Assembly (NCBI GenBank): GCA_020845935.1 | Contig: JADLEV010000010.1 | Location: 1 to 49,676, forward strand | Length of the DNA stretch: 49,676 nucleotides | DNA from: Gammaproteobacteria bacterium | GTDB taxonomy: Bacteria > Pseudomonadota > Gammaproteobacteria > Ga0077536 | Direction: 5' to 3' | Translations under genes and position numbers: made by a program | Shown here: in pieces, positions 1 to 7,847 of the stretch | Layout of the letters: every line of letters starts with the position of its first letter | Numbering within the stretch: the first letter of the stretch is position 1 | The notes under the pieces: model-generated | The model's database searches: none | Seen by the model: only the letters and a program-made list of their open reading frames with translations | Told to the model about the DNA's origin: nothing

Positions 1-212
1 GCATGCGCGGCGGCATCCACAACTCGGTGACCCGCGCGGTGCTGAAGCCAACGCACATGATCGGCGGCTATGCCCAGTACAGCTACGGCTTCAACTACTA
101 CGGCACGGTCGGCTGCAATCGGGACGAATTCATCATCGTCCGCAAGATGAACAAGGTGGACTGGATGGACGGCGAATCGCCGGGCGATACGGTTCACGGA
201 GAGGGTGCATAA
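1..212 (+). CDS. narG: NarG, respiratory nitrate reductase alpha subunit (C-terminal end only)
   Basis: The last 69 complete codons of the catalytic molybdenum subunit of membrane-bound nitrate reductase; the gene begins upstream of the window. What is visible is the conserved C-terminal tail, including the segments NSVTRAVLKPTHMIGGYAQ and YYGTVGCNRDEF and a final KVDWMDGE-type stretch. The stop codon (210-212) directly abuts the narH ATG at 213, the tight coupling usual in narGHJI operons. In the family, NarG carries bis-MGD molybdenum and one [4Fe-4S] cluster and reduces nitrate to nitrite on the cytoplasmic face. Active-site residues cannot be checked because they are outside the window. 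The identity is secure because NarH, NarJ and NarI follow in order. Confidence 0.95.
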   Translation, partial: MRGGIHNSVTRAVLKPTHMIGGYAQYSYGFNYYGTVGCNRDEFIIVRKMNKVDWMDGESPGDTVHGEGA

Positions 213-1772
213 ATGAAGATTCGAGCGCAAATCGGCATGGTGCTGAACCTGGACAAGTGCATCGGTTGCCACACCTGTTCCGTCACCTGCAAGAACGTCT
301 GGACCTCGCGCGAAGGGATGGAGTACGCCTGGTTCAACAACGTCGAGACCAAGCCCGGCATCGGCTACCCGAAGGAGTGGGAGAACCAGGAGCGCTGGCA
401 CGGCGGCTGGAAGCTGGAGGGCGGCGAATTGCAACCGCGCATCGGCGGCCGCTGGCGCATCCTGGCGAACATCTTCGCCAACCCGGACATGCCGGCGATC
501 GATGATTACTACGAACCGTTCAAGTTCGACTACGCCTATCTGCAGAATGCCGGCGACAGCAAGACCATGCCGACCGCGCGGCCGCGCTCGTGGGTCACCG
601 ACAAGCGCATGGAAAAGATCGAATGGGGTCCGAACTGGGAAGAGATCCTCGGCACCGAGTTTGTGCACCGCTCGAAGGATTACAACTTCGATGGCGTACA
701 GAAGGAAATGTACGGCCAGTTCGAGAATACCTTCCTGATGTACCTGCCGCGGCTGTGCGAGCACTGCCTCAATCCGGCCTGCGTCGCCTCGTGCCCGTCG
801 GGCGCGATCTACAAGCGCGAAGAGGACGGCATCGTCCTGATCGATCAGGAGAAGTGCCGCGGCTGGCGCATGTGCGTGTCCGGCTGTCCGTACAAGAAGA
901 TCTATTTCAACTGGCGCAGCGGTAAGTCGGAGAAGTGCATCTTCTGCTATCCGCGCATCGAAGTCGGCGAACCGACCGTCTGTTCGGAGACCTGCGTCGG
1001 CCGCATCCGCTATCTCGGCGTGCTGCTGTATGACGCCGATCGGATCAAGGAGGCGGCGAGCACGCCGTCGGAGCGCGGCCTGTACCGGGCGCAGCTCGAC
1101 ATGTTCCTCGACCCGAACGATCCCAAGGTGATCGCCGAGGCGCTGGCGCAGGGCATTCCCGACGACTGGCTGGAAGCGGCCAAGCGTTCGCCGGTCTACA
1201 AGATGGCGCTGGACTGGAAGGTCGCGTTCCCCCTGCATCCCGAGTACCGAACGCTGCCGATGGTCTGGTATTGCCCGCCGCTGTCGCCGATCCAATCGGC
1301 CGCAGAGGCCGGCGCGCTCGGCATGAACGGCGAGATTCCGGATGTCGACAAGCTGCGCATCCCGGTGCGTTATCTGGCGAACCTGTTGACCGCCGGCGAG
1401 GAGGTTCCGGTCAAGGTGGCGTTGGAACGGATGCTGGCGATGCGTGCCTTCATGCGCGCCCGCACCGTCGATGGCCGCGAGGCACCCGAGGTGCTCGAGC
1501 GGGTCGGCATGACCGTCGCCCAGGTCGAGGACATGTATCGCATCATGGCGATCGCGAACTACGAGGATCGCTTCGTCATCCCGAGCAATCAGCGCGAGTA
1601 CGCGAAGTCGATCTACGACGGCATCAGCGAGCGCGGCGGCTGCGGCTTCAGCTTCGGCGGCGATTGCAGCGGTGGCAGCGCCGATGCCGACATCTTCGGC
1701 GGCCATCCGACGACCAAGCGCAAGTTCTTCCCGATTCGGGTCGAGCGCACGCGCGAACCGGAAAAGGCTTAG
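213..1772 (+). CDS. narH: NarH, respiratory nitrate reductase beta subunit
   Basis: A 519-residue iron-sulfur subunit that passes electrons from the NarI hemes to NarG. The first cluster motif is CIGCHTC with C16, C19, C22 and C26, spaced as in E. coli NarH. A second Cys group starts near residue 182 (CEHCLNPACVASC). It is followed by CRGWRMCVSGC, where Trp takes the place of a Cys; in this family that defines the [3Fe-4S] site. A last group, EKCIFC and CSETCVGR, completes the ligand set. Length and motif order are those of a normal, intact NarH. The ATG follows the narG stop with no gap, and narJ starts 9 bases after its stop, so all three are almost certainly one transcript. The protein should be cytoplasmic and membrane-associated through NarI. 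Confidence 0.98.
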   Translation: MKIRAQIGMVLNLDKCIGCHTCSVTCKNVWTSREGMEYAWFNNVETKPGIGYPKEWENQERWHGGWKLEGGELQPRIGGRWRILANIFANPDMPAIDDYYEPFKFDYAYLQNAGDSKTMPTARPRSWVTDKRMEKIEWGPNWEEILGTEFVHRSKDYNFDGVQKEMYGQFENTFLMYLPRLCEHCLNPACVASCPSGAIYKREEDGIVLIDQEKCRGWRMCVSGCPYKKIYFNWRSGKSEKCIFCYPRIEVGEPTVCSETCVGRIRYLGVLLYDADRIKEAASTPSERGLYRAQLDMFLDPNDPKVIAEALAQGIPDDWLEAAKRSPVYKMALDWKVAFPLHPEYRTLPMVWYCPPLSPIQSAAEAGALGMNGEIPDVDKLRIPVRYLANLLTAGEEVPVKVALERMLAMRAFMRARTVDGREAPEVLERVGMTVAQVEDMYRIMAIANYEDRFVIPSNQREYAKSIYDGISERGGCGFSFGGDCSGGSADADIFGGHPTTKRKFFPIRVERTREPEKA

Positions 1773-1781
1773 GGCGCGGTC

Positions 1782-2492
1782 ATGCTGCTGCTGCGCGTCG
1801 TTTCACGGCTGCTGTGCTATCCGGACGCCGAGCTGCACGCGGCGCTGCCGGAGATCCGGCAGGCGCTTGCGGCGGCGCCGGGGATGTTGCCGGAGCCGCA
1901 GCGAATGGCACTCGATGGTTTCATCGCGGAACTGGCGGTGACGGATCTGTTCGAGTTGCAGGAGAACTACGTGCGCCTGTTCGATCAGGGTCGCTCGCTG
2001 TCGCTGCATCTGTTCGAGCATGTGCACGGCGAGTCGCGCGATCGCGGCCAGGCGATGGTCGATCTGCTGCAACGCTATCAGGAGCGCGGCTTCACGCTCG
2101 CCGCGCGCGAGTTGCCCGACTATCTGCCGCTGCTGCTGGAATATCTCTCCGGCCAGGAGCCGGCGGAGGTCGCCGAACTGCTGGGCGATGCGGCCGACGT
2201 CATCGTGCTGCTCGGCGCGCGCCTGCGCGAGCGCGGTTCGCCGTACGGCGTCCTGTTCGAGGCGCTGGAGACGATCGCCGGCACGCCGCTTGACGCGAAC
2301 GAACTGCGCCGGAAGGTGGCGGGCGAAGGGCCCGACCCGACTCTGACGCGGATGGACGAAATCTGGGAGGAAGAGCAGGTGACCTTCCTCGCCGGCAACG
2401 GCGCCGATGGCTGCGCGGCGGCCGCCGCGCGACCGGCGGCCGCCACGGTGCGCTGGGTCGACCAGCAGCAACCGACCGGCAGCGGAATCTGA
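1782..2492 (+). CDS. narJ: NarJ, nitrate reductase molybdenum cofactor assembly chaperone
   Basis: A 236-residue chaperone of the TorD/NarJ family, needed in the family to hold apo-NarGH until Mo-bisMGD is inserted and the complex docks on NarI; it is not part of the final enzyme. The diagnostic conserved block ENYVRLFDQGRSLSLHLF followed by EHVHGESRDRGQAM lies around residues 65-95, and a second helical block, LPDYLPLLLEYLS, follows. The tail after about residue 205 is Ala/Pro-rich and probably disordered, which is common at the end of NarJ. Start at ATG 1782, 9 bases after narH; narI begins 14 bases after the stop. Nothing unusual is seen. Confidence 0.97.
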   Translation: MLLLRVVSRLLCYPDAELHAALPEIRQALAAAPGMLPEPQRMALDGFIAELAVTDLFELQENYVRLFDQGRSLSLHLFEHVHGESRDRGQAMVDLLQRYQERGFTLAARELPDYLPLLLEYLSGQEPAEVAELLGDAADVIVLLGARLRERGSPYGVLFEALETIAGTPLDANELRRKVAGEGPDPTLTRMDEIWEEEQVTFLAGNGADGCAAAAARPAAATVRWVDQQQPTGSGI

Positions 2493-2506
2493 TTTGGAGA
2501 AAACCG

Positions 2507-3187
2507 ATGGATTATCTACATCAATTGTTGTTTGGCTTGTTTCCCTACATTGCCGGCTCGGTGTTCCTGCTCGGCAGTCTGCTGCGCTACGACCGTGGCC
2601 AGTACACCTGGCGCGCGATGTCGAGCCAGATGCTGAGCGGCGGGCAGGCGTTCCGCTGGGGCAGCAACCTGTTCCATCTCGGCATCATCCTGCTGTACTT
2701 CGGCCACCTGTTCGGTCTGCTGACGCCCAAAGAGTTGTACCACGCCTTCGGTCTGAGCACTGCCGCGAAGCAGGCGATGGCGATTTGGCTTGGCGGTCTG
2801 TTCGGGACGATTTGCTTCTTTGGCCTCAGCTATCTGTTGTATCGCCGCCTGTTCAACGAGCGGGTTCGTGCCAACAGCGCGTCGATGGATACCGCGATCA
2901 TCGCGCTGATCTACCTCCAGCTCATCACCGGTCTGTCCACCATCTTCGTCTCGGTCGAGCATTCCGATGGCGCCGTGATGGTGCACCTGGCGCATTGGGC
3001 GCAGCACGTCGTCACTTTCCGCAGTGACGCCTGGTCCTACATCGTCGATGTACCGATGATCTACAAGATTCACGTGTTCCTTGGTCTGGTGATGTTCACG
3101 CTGTTTCCGTTCAGCCGGCTGGTGCACATCTGGAGCTGGCCGATCGAGTACGTGCAGCGGCGCTATCAGGTGGTTCGCCACCACTGA
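2507..3187 (+). CDS. narI: NarI, respiratory nitrate reductase gamma subunit (cytochrome b)
   Basis: A 226-residue membrane subunit that oxidises quinol and passes electrons through two b hemes to NarH. Five hydrophobic segments can be seen. The four heme-ligand histidines known from E. coli NarI (56, 66, 187, 205) have clear counterparts here at H57 and H67 (in LFHLGIILLYFGHLFG) and H189 and H207 (in IHVFLGL and RLVHIWSWP). The ATG at 2507 is preceded by a TTGGAGA ribosome-binding site. Length is normal. It closes the structural nar operon; the next gene begins 43 bases later on the same strand. Confidence 0.98.
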   Translation: MDYLHQLLFGLFPYIAGSVFLLGSLLRYDRGQYTWRAMSSQMLSGGQAFRWGSNLFHLGIILLYFGHLFGLLTPKELYHAFGLSTAAKQAMAIWLGGLFGTICFFGLSYLLYRRLFNERVRANSASMDTAIIALIYLQLITGLSTIFVSVEHSDGAVMVHLAHWAQHVVTFRSDAWSYIVDVPMIYKIHVFLGLVMFTLFPFSRLVHIWSWPIEYVQRRYQVVRHH

Positions 3188-3230
3188 GGCGGGCCAGCAT
3201 CAGGTAGCAATTCGCTAAGGTCACGGCCAC

Positions 3231-4028
3231 ATGCCGCATCCCATCCGCATCAACGGACGCGAGATCCGCGAGGAGGCGATCCGCCTCGAGATGCCGTTCC
3301 ATCCGGCGGCGAGCGCCGGTGAGTCCTGGCAGCGAAGCGCCGTGGCGTTGTCGGTGCGGGCACTGCTGCTGGATGAGGCGGCACGGCTCGGCATCGAGGA
3401 TGCCGCCACGCCAGGTGATGGCGCGGACATCGTCCGCGGTGACGATGCGCGCATCGCACGGCTGCTGGAGCAGGAGCTGCACTATCCGGAGCCGTCCGCG
3501 ACCGAATGCCGTACCTGGTACGACAACAATCGGCAACGGTTCACCACGCCATCGGCGTATCGAGCCGCCCACATTTTGTTGCCAGCACCGCCCGATGACC
3601 TGGTCCAGCGGCGAATCGCGCTTCGCCGCGCGTCGCGCCTGCTGCGGATACTGGCACGCGCGCCGGAACGCTTTGCGCGGCTGGCGCGATCCTGGTCACG
3701 CTGTCCCTCGGCCGCGTCAGGCGGGTCGCTTGGCCTCGTCGGGCCGGGAGAGACCTGCCCGGAATTCGAACGGGCGCTCGATCGGGCACCAATCGGGCAG
3801 GTTGCCCCGGAGCCGATCGAGACGCGCTACGGCTGGCACATCGTGCTGTTGCTGGAACGCTTGGCCGGCCAGCCGCGCGAGTTCGACGAAGTCCGCGACA
3901 CGATCGCCTGCTACCTTCGCGAAACCGTCTGGCGCCGCGCGGTCGCGCAGTATCTGAAGATCCTCGCCGGCCGCGCCGAAGTGGAAGGCATCGATCTCGC
4001 CGCCGCCGATAGTCCGCTGGTGCAGTAG
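3231..4028 (+). CDS. PpiC-type peptidyl-prolyl cis-trans isomerase (NifM-like), linked to the nar operon
   Basis: A 265-residue parvulin-type prolyl isomerase. Residues about 1-100 form a helical N-terminal region with no signal peptide, so the protein should be cytoplasmic, as NifM is and unlike SurA or PpiD. Residues about 105-215 form the PpiC domain, with YRAAHILL at its start, SGGSLGLVGPGE in the middle and PIETRYGWHIVLLLERL at the end, the standard conserved blocks. It follows narI by 43 bases on the same strand. A similar PpiC gene sits directly after narI in Pseudomonas, so a role in folding or maturing NarGHI is likely, but the client protein is inference. No clear terminator separates it from narI. 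Confidence 0.9.
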   Translation: MPHPIRINGREIREEAIRLEMPFHPAASAGESWQRSAVALSVRALLLDEAARLGIEDAATPGDGADIVRGDDARIARLLEQELHYPEPSATECRTWYDNNRQRFTTPSAYRAAHILLPAPPDDLVQRRIALRRASRLLRILARAPERFARLARSWSRCPSAASGGSLGLVGPGETCPEFERALDRAPIGQVAPEPIETRYGWHIVLLLERLAGQPREFDEVRDTIACYLRETVWRRAVAQYLKILAGRAEVEGIDLAAADSPLVQ

Positions 4029-4114
4029 CGTCCGCCGTCTCCCGATAACGCAGATGCCGCGGGGCGTCAGGGCGCGGAGTCCGCTCGGCGACAACCCGGC
4101 CTGACGACCGAGGG

Positions 4115-4606
4115 TCAGGTTCTCGAGTAGTCTCGAATGAACGCCGCCACCGCGGCGCCGTCATCGAGCGGCAGCACCGGCAGCGGCGTATCGATCGGAT
4201 CGGCGGTTGCCACCGCGACCACATGCGGATTTTCGGACCAGAGTGGCGCCTTGCCGTTGGCCGCGCGCCAGACTTCGATCTTCGGGACCGCGGCGGCCTT
4301 GAAGCCTTCGATCAGGACGATGTCGGTCGGCGCGAGCAACGCGAGTTGCGTCTGCAGATCCGGCTCCGGCGCGCCGCGCAACTCGTGCATCAGCACCCAA
4401 CGCTGCGCCGAGAGCATCAGCACCTGCGTCGCGCCGGCGTCGCGATGGCGGAAGGAATCCTTGCCCGGTCGGTCGAGATCGAAGCCGTGATGTGCATGCT
4501 TGATCACGCTCACCGTCAGACCGCGTGCGCCGAACGCCGGGATCAATCTCTCGATCAGCGTGGTCTTGCCCGAGCCGGACCAGCCGGCGATGCCGAAGAC
4601 GATCAT
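4115..4606 (-). CDS. mobB: MobB, molybdopterin-guanine dinucleotide biosynthesis accessory protein
   Basis: A 163-residue GTP-binding protein of the MobB family, which assists conversion of molybdopterin to the MGD form needed by nitrate reductase. The P-loop is GWSGSGKTT at residues 8-16. Other family marks are VIKHAHHGFDLDRPGKDSFR, the segment GATQVLML and DIVLIEGFK. The frame stays open for 68 codons upstream of the chosen ATG, but MIVFGIAGWSG matches the normal N-terminus and length, so the start is placed at 4606. That ATG overlaps the stop of a possible 41-codon ORF (ATGA), which suggests translational coupling. It converges on the nar/PpiC operon, whose product needs this cofactor. Confidence 0.93.
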   Translation of the reverse strand: MIVFGIAGWSGSGKTTLIERLIPAFGARGLTVSVIKHAHHGFDLDRPGKDSFRHRDAGATQVLMLSAQRWVLMHELRGAPEPDLQTQLALLAPTDIVLIEGFKAAAVPKIEVWRAANGKAPLWSENPHVVAVATADPIDTPLPVLPLDDGAAVAAFIRDYSRT

Positions 4607-4728
4607 GCGGCGGGTCGAGCAACGGGCTTCATGAACATCATCGTGAAACGACGCGAGGCGTCGATTGCGGCCAGCAGCGGCAGGTTGCACGGCAAGCCGG
4701 CGCAGGCATGCTTCGGTCGGCGGAACAT
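4603..4728 (-). CDS. Possible small protein (41 aa) coupled to mobB
   Basis: A short frame, ATG at 4728 to TGA at 4605-4603, preceded by a GGAG ribosome-binding site 9 bases upstream. Its TGA overlaps the mobB ATG as ATGA, a classic coupling arrangement. The product begins MFRRPKHACAGLPCNL; it has two Cys (positions 9 and 14) and is basic overall, with no signal peptide or membrane segment. It is not recognised. It could be a genuine small protein, a leader ORF that sets mobB translation, or chance: high-GC DNA gives many open frames, and the mobB frame itself is also open here. The ribosome-binding site and exact overlap are the only support. Confidence 0.4.
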   Translation of the reverse strand: MFRRPKHACAGLPCNLPLLAAIDASRRFTMMFMKPVARPAA

Positions 4729-4898
4729 GATCTGATTCTCCAAGGAGCGTTTGCAGGGGCAATGCGTGAATCCGTCCGCGGCGTCCGTGTCGCGAACGGC
4801 ATGAAAGCATACGGGGTGGCAGCGTTCAATCCGATCGCTTGCCGCAGCCGGGTCCGGTACCGGTGACGGCGCAAGGACCGGACGCCGACGGCCTCCCG

Positions 4899-5441
4899 TT
4901 ACAGACCCTCCGGCAGCTTCGATCGCATCATCTCGCGGCGATCGAGCACACGGCCATCGCTGACGAAGGTACCATCGCCGACGGCGTGCAGCGTGCGTCG
5001 CTCGCGCCGCGCCCTATCGACGTACGCAGCGACGCCTTGCAGCACGACGATGTTGTGCTGTTCGACGAGATCGATGACCTGGCACTCGATGTGCGCCAGA
5101 CACTCCTTGAGCAACGGTGCCTTGACGTGCTTGCCCGGCAACGGCGTCAAACCGAAGCGCGCGAACTTGTCGGTATCGGCGCCGGAACAGGTGCCGATGC
5201 CGATGACGGTATCGAGCAGATCGACGGTCGGGATCGCGATGACGCACTCCCGCGTCGCGGTCAGCGCGGCGTACGAGAAGTTCCACGGGCCGGTCGTGAT
5301 CGCGAGGGTCGGCGTGAAGCTCGTCACCATCGTCCAGGAGATCGTCATCACGTTGGATCGCGCGCCATCGTGCGTCGTGATCAGCACGACTGGACCGGGT
5401 TCGATCAGCGTGAAGGCGCGGCTGAGTTTCAGCGGCTGCAT
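4899..5441 (-). CDS. Flavin reductase-like domain protein (FMN-binding split barrel)
   Basis: A 180-residue cytoplasmic protein of the flavin reductase-like family, which binds FMN in a split barrel and reduces flavin with NAD(P)H or acts as a related FMN oxidoreductase. Visible features are the N-terminal PGPVVLITTHDGARSNVMT and SWTMVTSFTP, typical of the FMN-binding strand pair, then a TRECVIAIPT core strand and GTCSGADTDKFARFGLTPL. It starts 22 bases after the aroA stop on the same strand, so it is probably the last gene of the dehydrogenase-aroA run. Substrate and partner are not apparent from sequence. The interval 4729-4898 upstream of the possible small ORF holds no recognised feature. 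Confidence 0.85.
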   Translation of the reverse strand: MQPLKLSRAFTLIEPGPVVLITTHDGARSNVMTISWTMVTSFTPTLAITTGPWNFSYAALTATRECVIAIPTVDLLDTVIGIGTCSGADTDKFARFGLTPLPGKHVKAPLLKECLAHIECQVIDLVEQHNIVVLQGVAAYVDRARRERRTLHAVGDGTFVSDGRVLDRREMMRSKLPEGL

Positions 5442-5463
5442 GGCGATGAACGCGACGCGAACC

Positions 5464-6741
5464 TTACCCGCGCGCCAACCGCGCGAAGTCGTCGAAGTAC
5501 TCGGGATAGGTCTTGGCGACGCAGCCCGGATCGTTGATGGTCACACCGGAGGGGCTGAGCGCGACCAGCGAGAAGCACATCGCCATCCGGTGATCACCGT
5601 AGGTGTCGATATCGGCGAAGCGGAATGTCTCCGGCGGCTCGATGCCGATCCAATCCTCGCCTTCGGTCACGGTCGCGCCGAGCTTGCGCAGTTCGGTCGC
5701 CATCGCGCGCAGCCGATCGGTTTCCTTGACGCGCCAATTGCCGATGTTGCGGATGGTCGTCGTGCCCGTGGCGAACAGCGCGAGCACCGCGACCGTCATC
5801 GCTGCGTCCGGGATGTGATTCAGATCGAGATCGACGCCGCGCAAGGTGCCGGCATGCACCGTGATCGATTCCTCGGCACGCGTGACGAACGCGCCCATGC
5901 GTTCCAGGACATCGAGAAATGCGATGTCCCCCTGGATGCTGTGCTGGCCGATGCCTTCGACCCGCACCGGACCACCGGCGATGGCCGCGGCGGCGAGAAA
6001 GTAGGTCGCGTTCGAGGCATCACCCTCGACCAGATAACGCGCTGGCGCGCGATAGCCGACGGACGGGATCTCATACCGGCCGGGCGAGGGGCAGATAACG
6101 CTGACGCCGAAATCGGCCATCATGCGCAGCGTCAGATCCAGATAGGGCTGCGATACCTGCGTGCCGGGCACCAGCGCGGTGACCGGCGTGCGCGCCAGCG
6201 GCGCGACCAGCAGCAGCGAGGTCAGGAACTGACTGCTGACATCACCCGGCACCGTGATCGTGCCGCCGGCAAGACCGGTGCCGCGGATCGCGAGCGGTGG
6301 AAAGCCGTCCTGACGCAGATAGCGGATGTCGGCGCCGAGGGCGCGCAGCGCATCGACCAGCGGACCGATCGGCCGCTCGTACATGCGCGGCAATCCTTCC
6401 AGCGTGAAATCACCTTGGCCAAGGCAGAGCGCCGCGGTCAGCGGCCGGTACGCGGTGCCGGCGAGCCCAAGAAACAGCGTTTCGGTTCGCGGCTCGGTCA
6501 CCAGCGGCCCGCCGCGGCCCGGTACCGTGATGCGATCGCCGTCGTGGGACAGCGCGACGCCGAGCTTGCCGAGCGCCTCGATCATCACCTCGGTATCCTC
6601 GGCGTGCAGCACGTTGCGCAGCTCCGTCGTGCCGGAGGCGAGCGAGGCGAGCAGCAGCGCGCGGTTCGAGATGCTCTTCGAGCCCGGCAGCCGGATGGTG
6701 CCGGTCAAGCGTCGGATCGGTGGAAGGCGCAGCTGCTTCAT
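5464..6741 (-). CDS. aroA: AroA, 3-phosphoshikimate 1-carboxyvinyltransferase (EPSP synthase)
   Basis: A 425-residue shikimate-pathway enzyme that joins PEP to shikimate-3-phosphate. It aligns with E. coli AroA (427 aa) nearly end to end by eye: [20 protein letters not shown] near residue 18, [49 protein letters not shown] in the form [31 protein letters not shown] and [16 protein letters not shown]. The oddity is at the PEP/glyphosate loop: [13 protein letters not shown] has Leu93 where E. coli has Asn94, and Tyr for Met99; the Gly of the loop (E. coli Gly96) is kept. The frame runs open far upstream, but the MKQLRLPPI start fits the family. It begins 7 bases after the dehydrogenase gene. 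Confidence 0.97.
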   Translation of the reverse strand: MKQLRLPPIRRLTGTIRLPGSKSISNRALLLASLASGTTELRNVLHAEDTEVMIEALGKLGVALSHDGDRITVPGRGGPLVTEPRTETLFLGLAGTAYRPLTAALCLGQGDFTLEGLPRMYERPIGPLVDALRALGADIRYLRQDGFPPLAIRGTGLAGGTITVPGDVSSQFLTSLLLVAPLARTPVTALVPGTQVSQPYLDLTLRMMADFGVSVICPSPGRYEIPSVGYRAPARYLVEGDASNATYFLAAAAIAGGPVRVEGIGQHSIQGDIAFLDVLERMGAFVTRAEESITVHAGTLRGVDLDLNHIPDAAMTVAVLALFATGTTTIRNIGNWRVKETDRLRAMATELRKLGATVTEGEDWIGIEPPETFRFADIDTYGDHRMAMCFSLVALSPSGVTINDPGCVAKTYPEYFDDFARLARG

Positions 6742-6748
6742 CGGTCGT

Positions 6749-7759
6749 TCATCGCGGTTGGACCAGGACCTTGCACTCGTGTGTGCGCTGGCGCAGTGCC
6801 TCGAACTTGCGCGGCAGTGCCGCCAGCGGCACGACATCGCTGATGAGCACGCGCGGCGGCGCGTCGACCGGTTCGAGCGCGGCCAGCGCGGTGCGATATT
6901 CGCTGAGGTCGAACAGCATCGAGGTCCGCACATCGATCTCCTTGGCGACCGCCGTGCGCGGGATGAAGGTGTCGGGTTCGCCGCACAGGCCGAGCACGAC
7001 GACGGTGGCGCGCGGTCCGGCATGCTCGATCGCTTCGGCGATGAGGCCCGGCAGGCCGACGCACTCGAACACGAACTCGGGGGCGCCGCCGAGTGCATCG
7101 GCAACGGCATCGATCGGGACACGAGACGCATCGCGCTCGATGAAGGCCGTCGCACCGACTGCCAATGCCCGCGGGCGCGGCGCCGCGAGTCGGTCGACCA
7201 CGGCCAGCGAACCGGCCCCCAGGCGCCGTGCCCAGTAGGCGACCGCGAGGCCGATCGGCCCCGCACCCAGGATCAGCACCCGCGCGCCAGGACGCAGCCC
7301 GGCACGGTTCACACCATGCAGCGCGACTGCCAACGGCTCGGCCAGCGCCGCCATCGTCAGATCGAGGGACTCATCGACCGGGACGCACTGGCGCGTGGCG
7401 ACCGGCGCGTACTCGGCATAGCCCCCACCGCGGAATTCGAGTCGTGCGCAGGCGGCCGGTCGATCACTCAAGCAGGCCGCGCAGCGGCCGCAGCCGGAGA
7501 AGGGCGCGACCGCGACACGAGCACCGATCGCAAGGCCAGCGACCTCGGCGCCGAGCGCAACGACGTGGCCCGCGAACTCGTGGCCGAGCACGGTATCGGG
7601 CGGTACGGCGAAGGATCCCTGGCCGGTCATGTGCAGGTCACTGCCGCAGACGCCGCAACCGGCAATCGCGACGATGACCTCGTCGCGTGCCGGTGCCGGA
7701 TCGGGCCGATCCTCGAACACCAACGGCTGGCCGGCCGCCTTGAATACCACTGCTTTCAT
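6749..7759 (-). CDS. Zinc-dependent MDR alcohol dehydrogenase
   Basis: A 336-residue medium-chain dehydrogenase/reductase. Catalytic zinc ligands are seen in [10 protein letters not shown] and GHEFAGHV. The structural-zinc lobe has the four-Cys pattern [15 protein letters not shown]. The nucleotide-binding Rossmann motif is GAGPIGLA near residue 170, followed by an acidic residue in AVVDR, which favours NAD(H). It resembles sorbitol/threonine-type or L-idonate-type dehydrogenases, but the substrate cannot be fixed. ATG 7759 is chosen; an in-frame TTG one codon earlier is possible. A TATAAT-like -10 on the minus strand (7800-7795) lies about 35 bases upstream. aroA follows after 7 bases, so the two are probably co-transcribed. 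Confidence 0.92.
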   Translation of the reverse strand: MKAVVFKAAGQPLVFEDRPDPAPARDEVIVAIAGCGVCGSDLHMTGQGSFAVPPDTVLGHEFAGHVVALGAEVAGLAIGARVAVAPFSGCGRCAACLSDRPAACARLEFRGGGYAEYAPVATRQCVPVDESLDLTMAALAEPLAVALHGVNRAGLRPGARVLILGAGPIGLAVAYWARRLGAGSLAVVDRLAAPRPRALAVGATAFIERDASRVPIDAVADALGGAPEFVFECVGLPGLIAEAIEHAGPRATVVVLGLCGEPDTFIPRTAVAKEIDVRTSMLFDLSEYRTALAALEPVDAPPRVLISDVVPLAALPRKFEALRQRTHECKVLVQPR

Positions 7760-7847
7760 CAATACATTTTCCGCACGCCCCGAGACGCGCGAGCATTATA
7801 GCCGCCGCCCGCGCGTGGCTGACCGCGCCCAACGCCCAGGAACCACG

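Noticed and set aside
4065-4106. Inverted repeat CGTCAGG/CCTGACG between the PpiC-type gene and mobB
   Set aside because: Only 7 bp with a 28-base loop; too weak to call a terminator.
4993-6843. A 616-codon plus-strand frame across the flavin reductase and aroA
   Set aside because: Antisense of two clear genes; composition is biased and no motif is present.
6742-7266. Extension of the aroA frame to 600 codons upstream
   Set aside because: The upstream part overlaps the dehydrogenase gene in another frame and is Arg/Ser-rich; AroA proteins start at the MKQ-type position.
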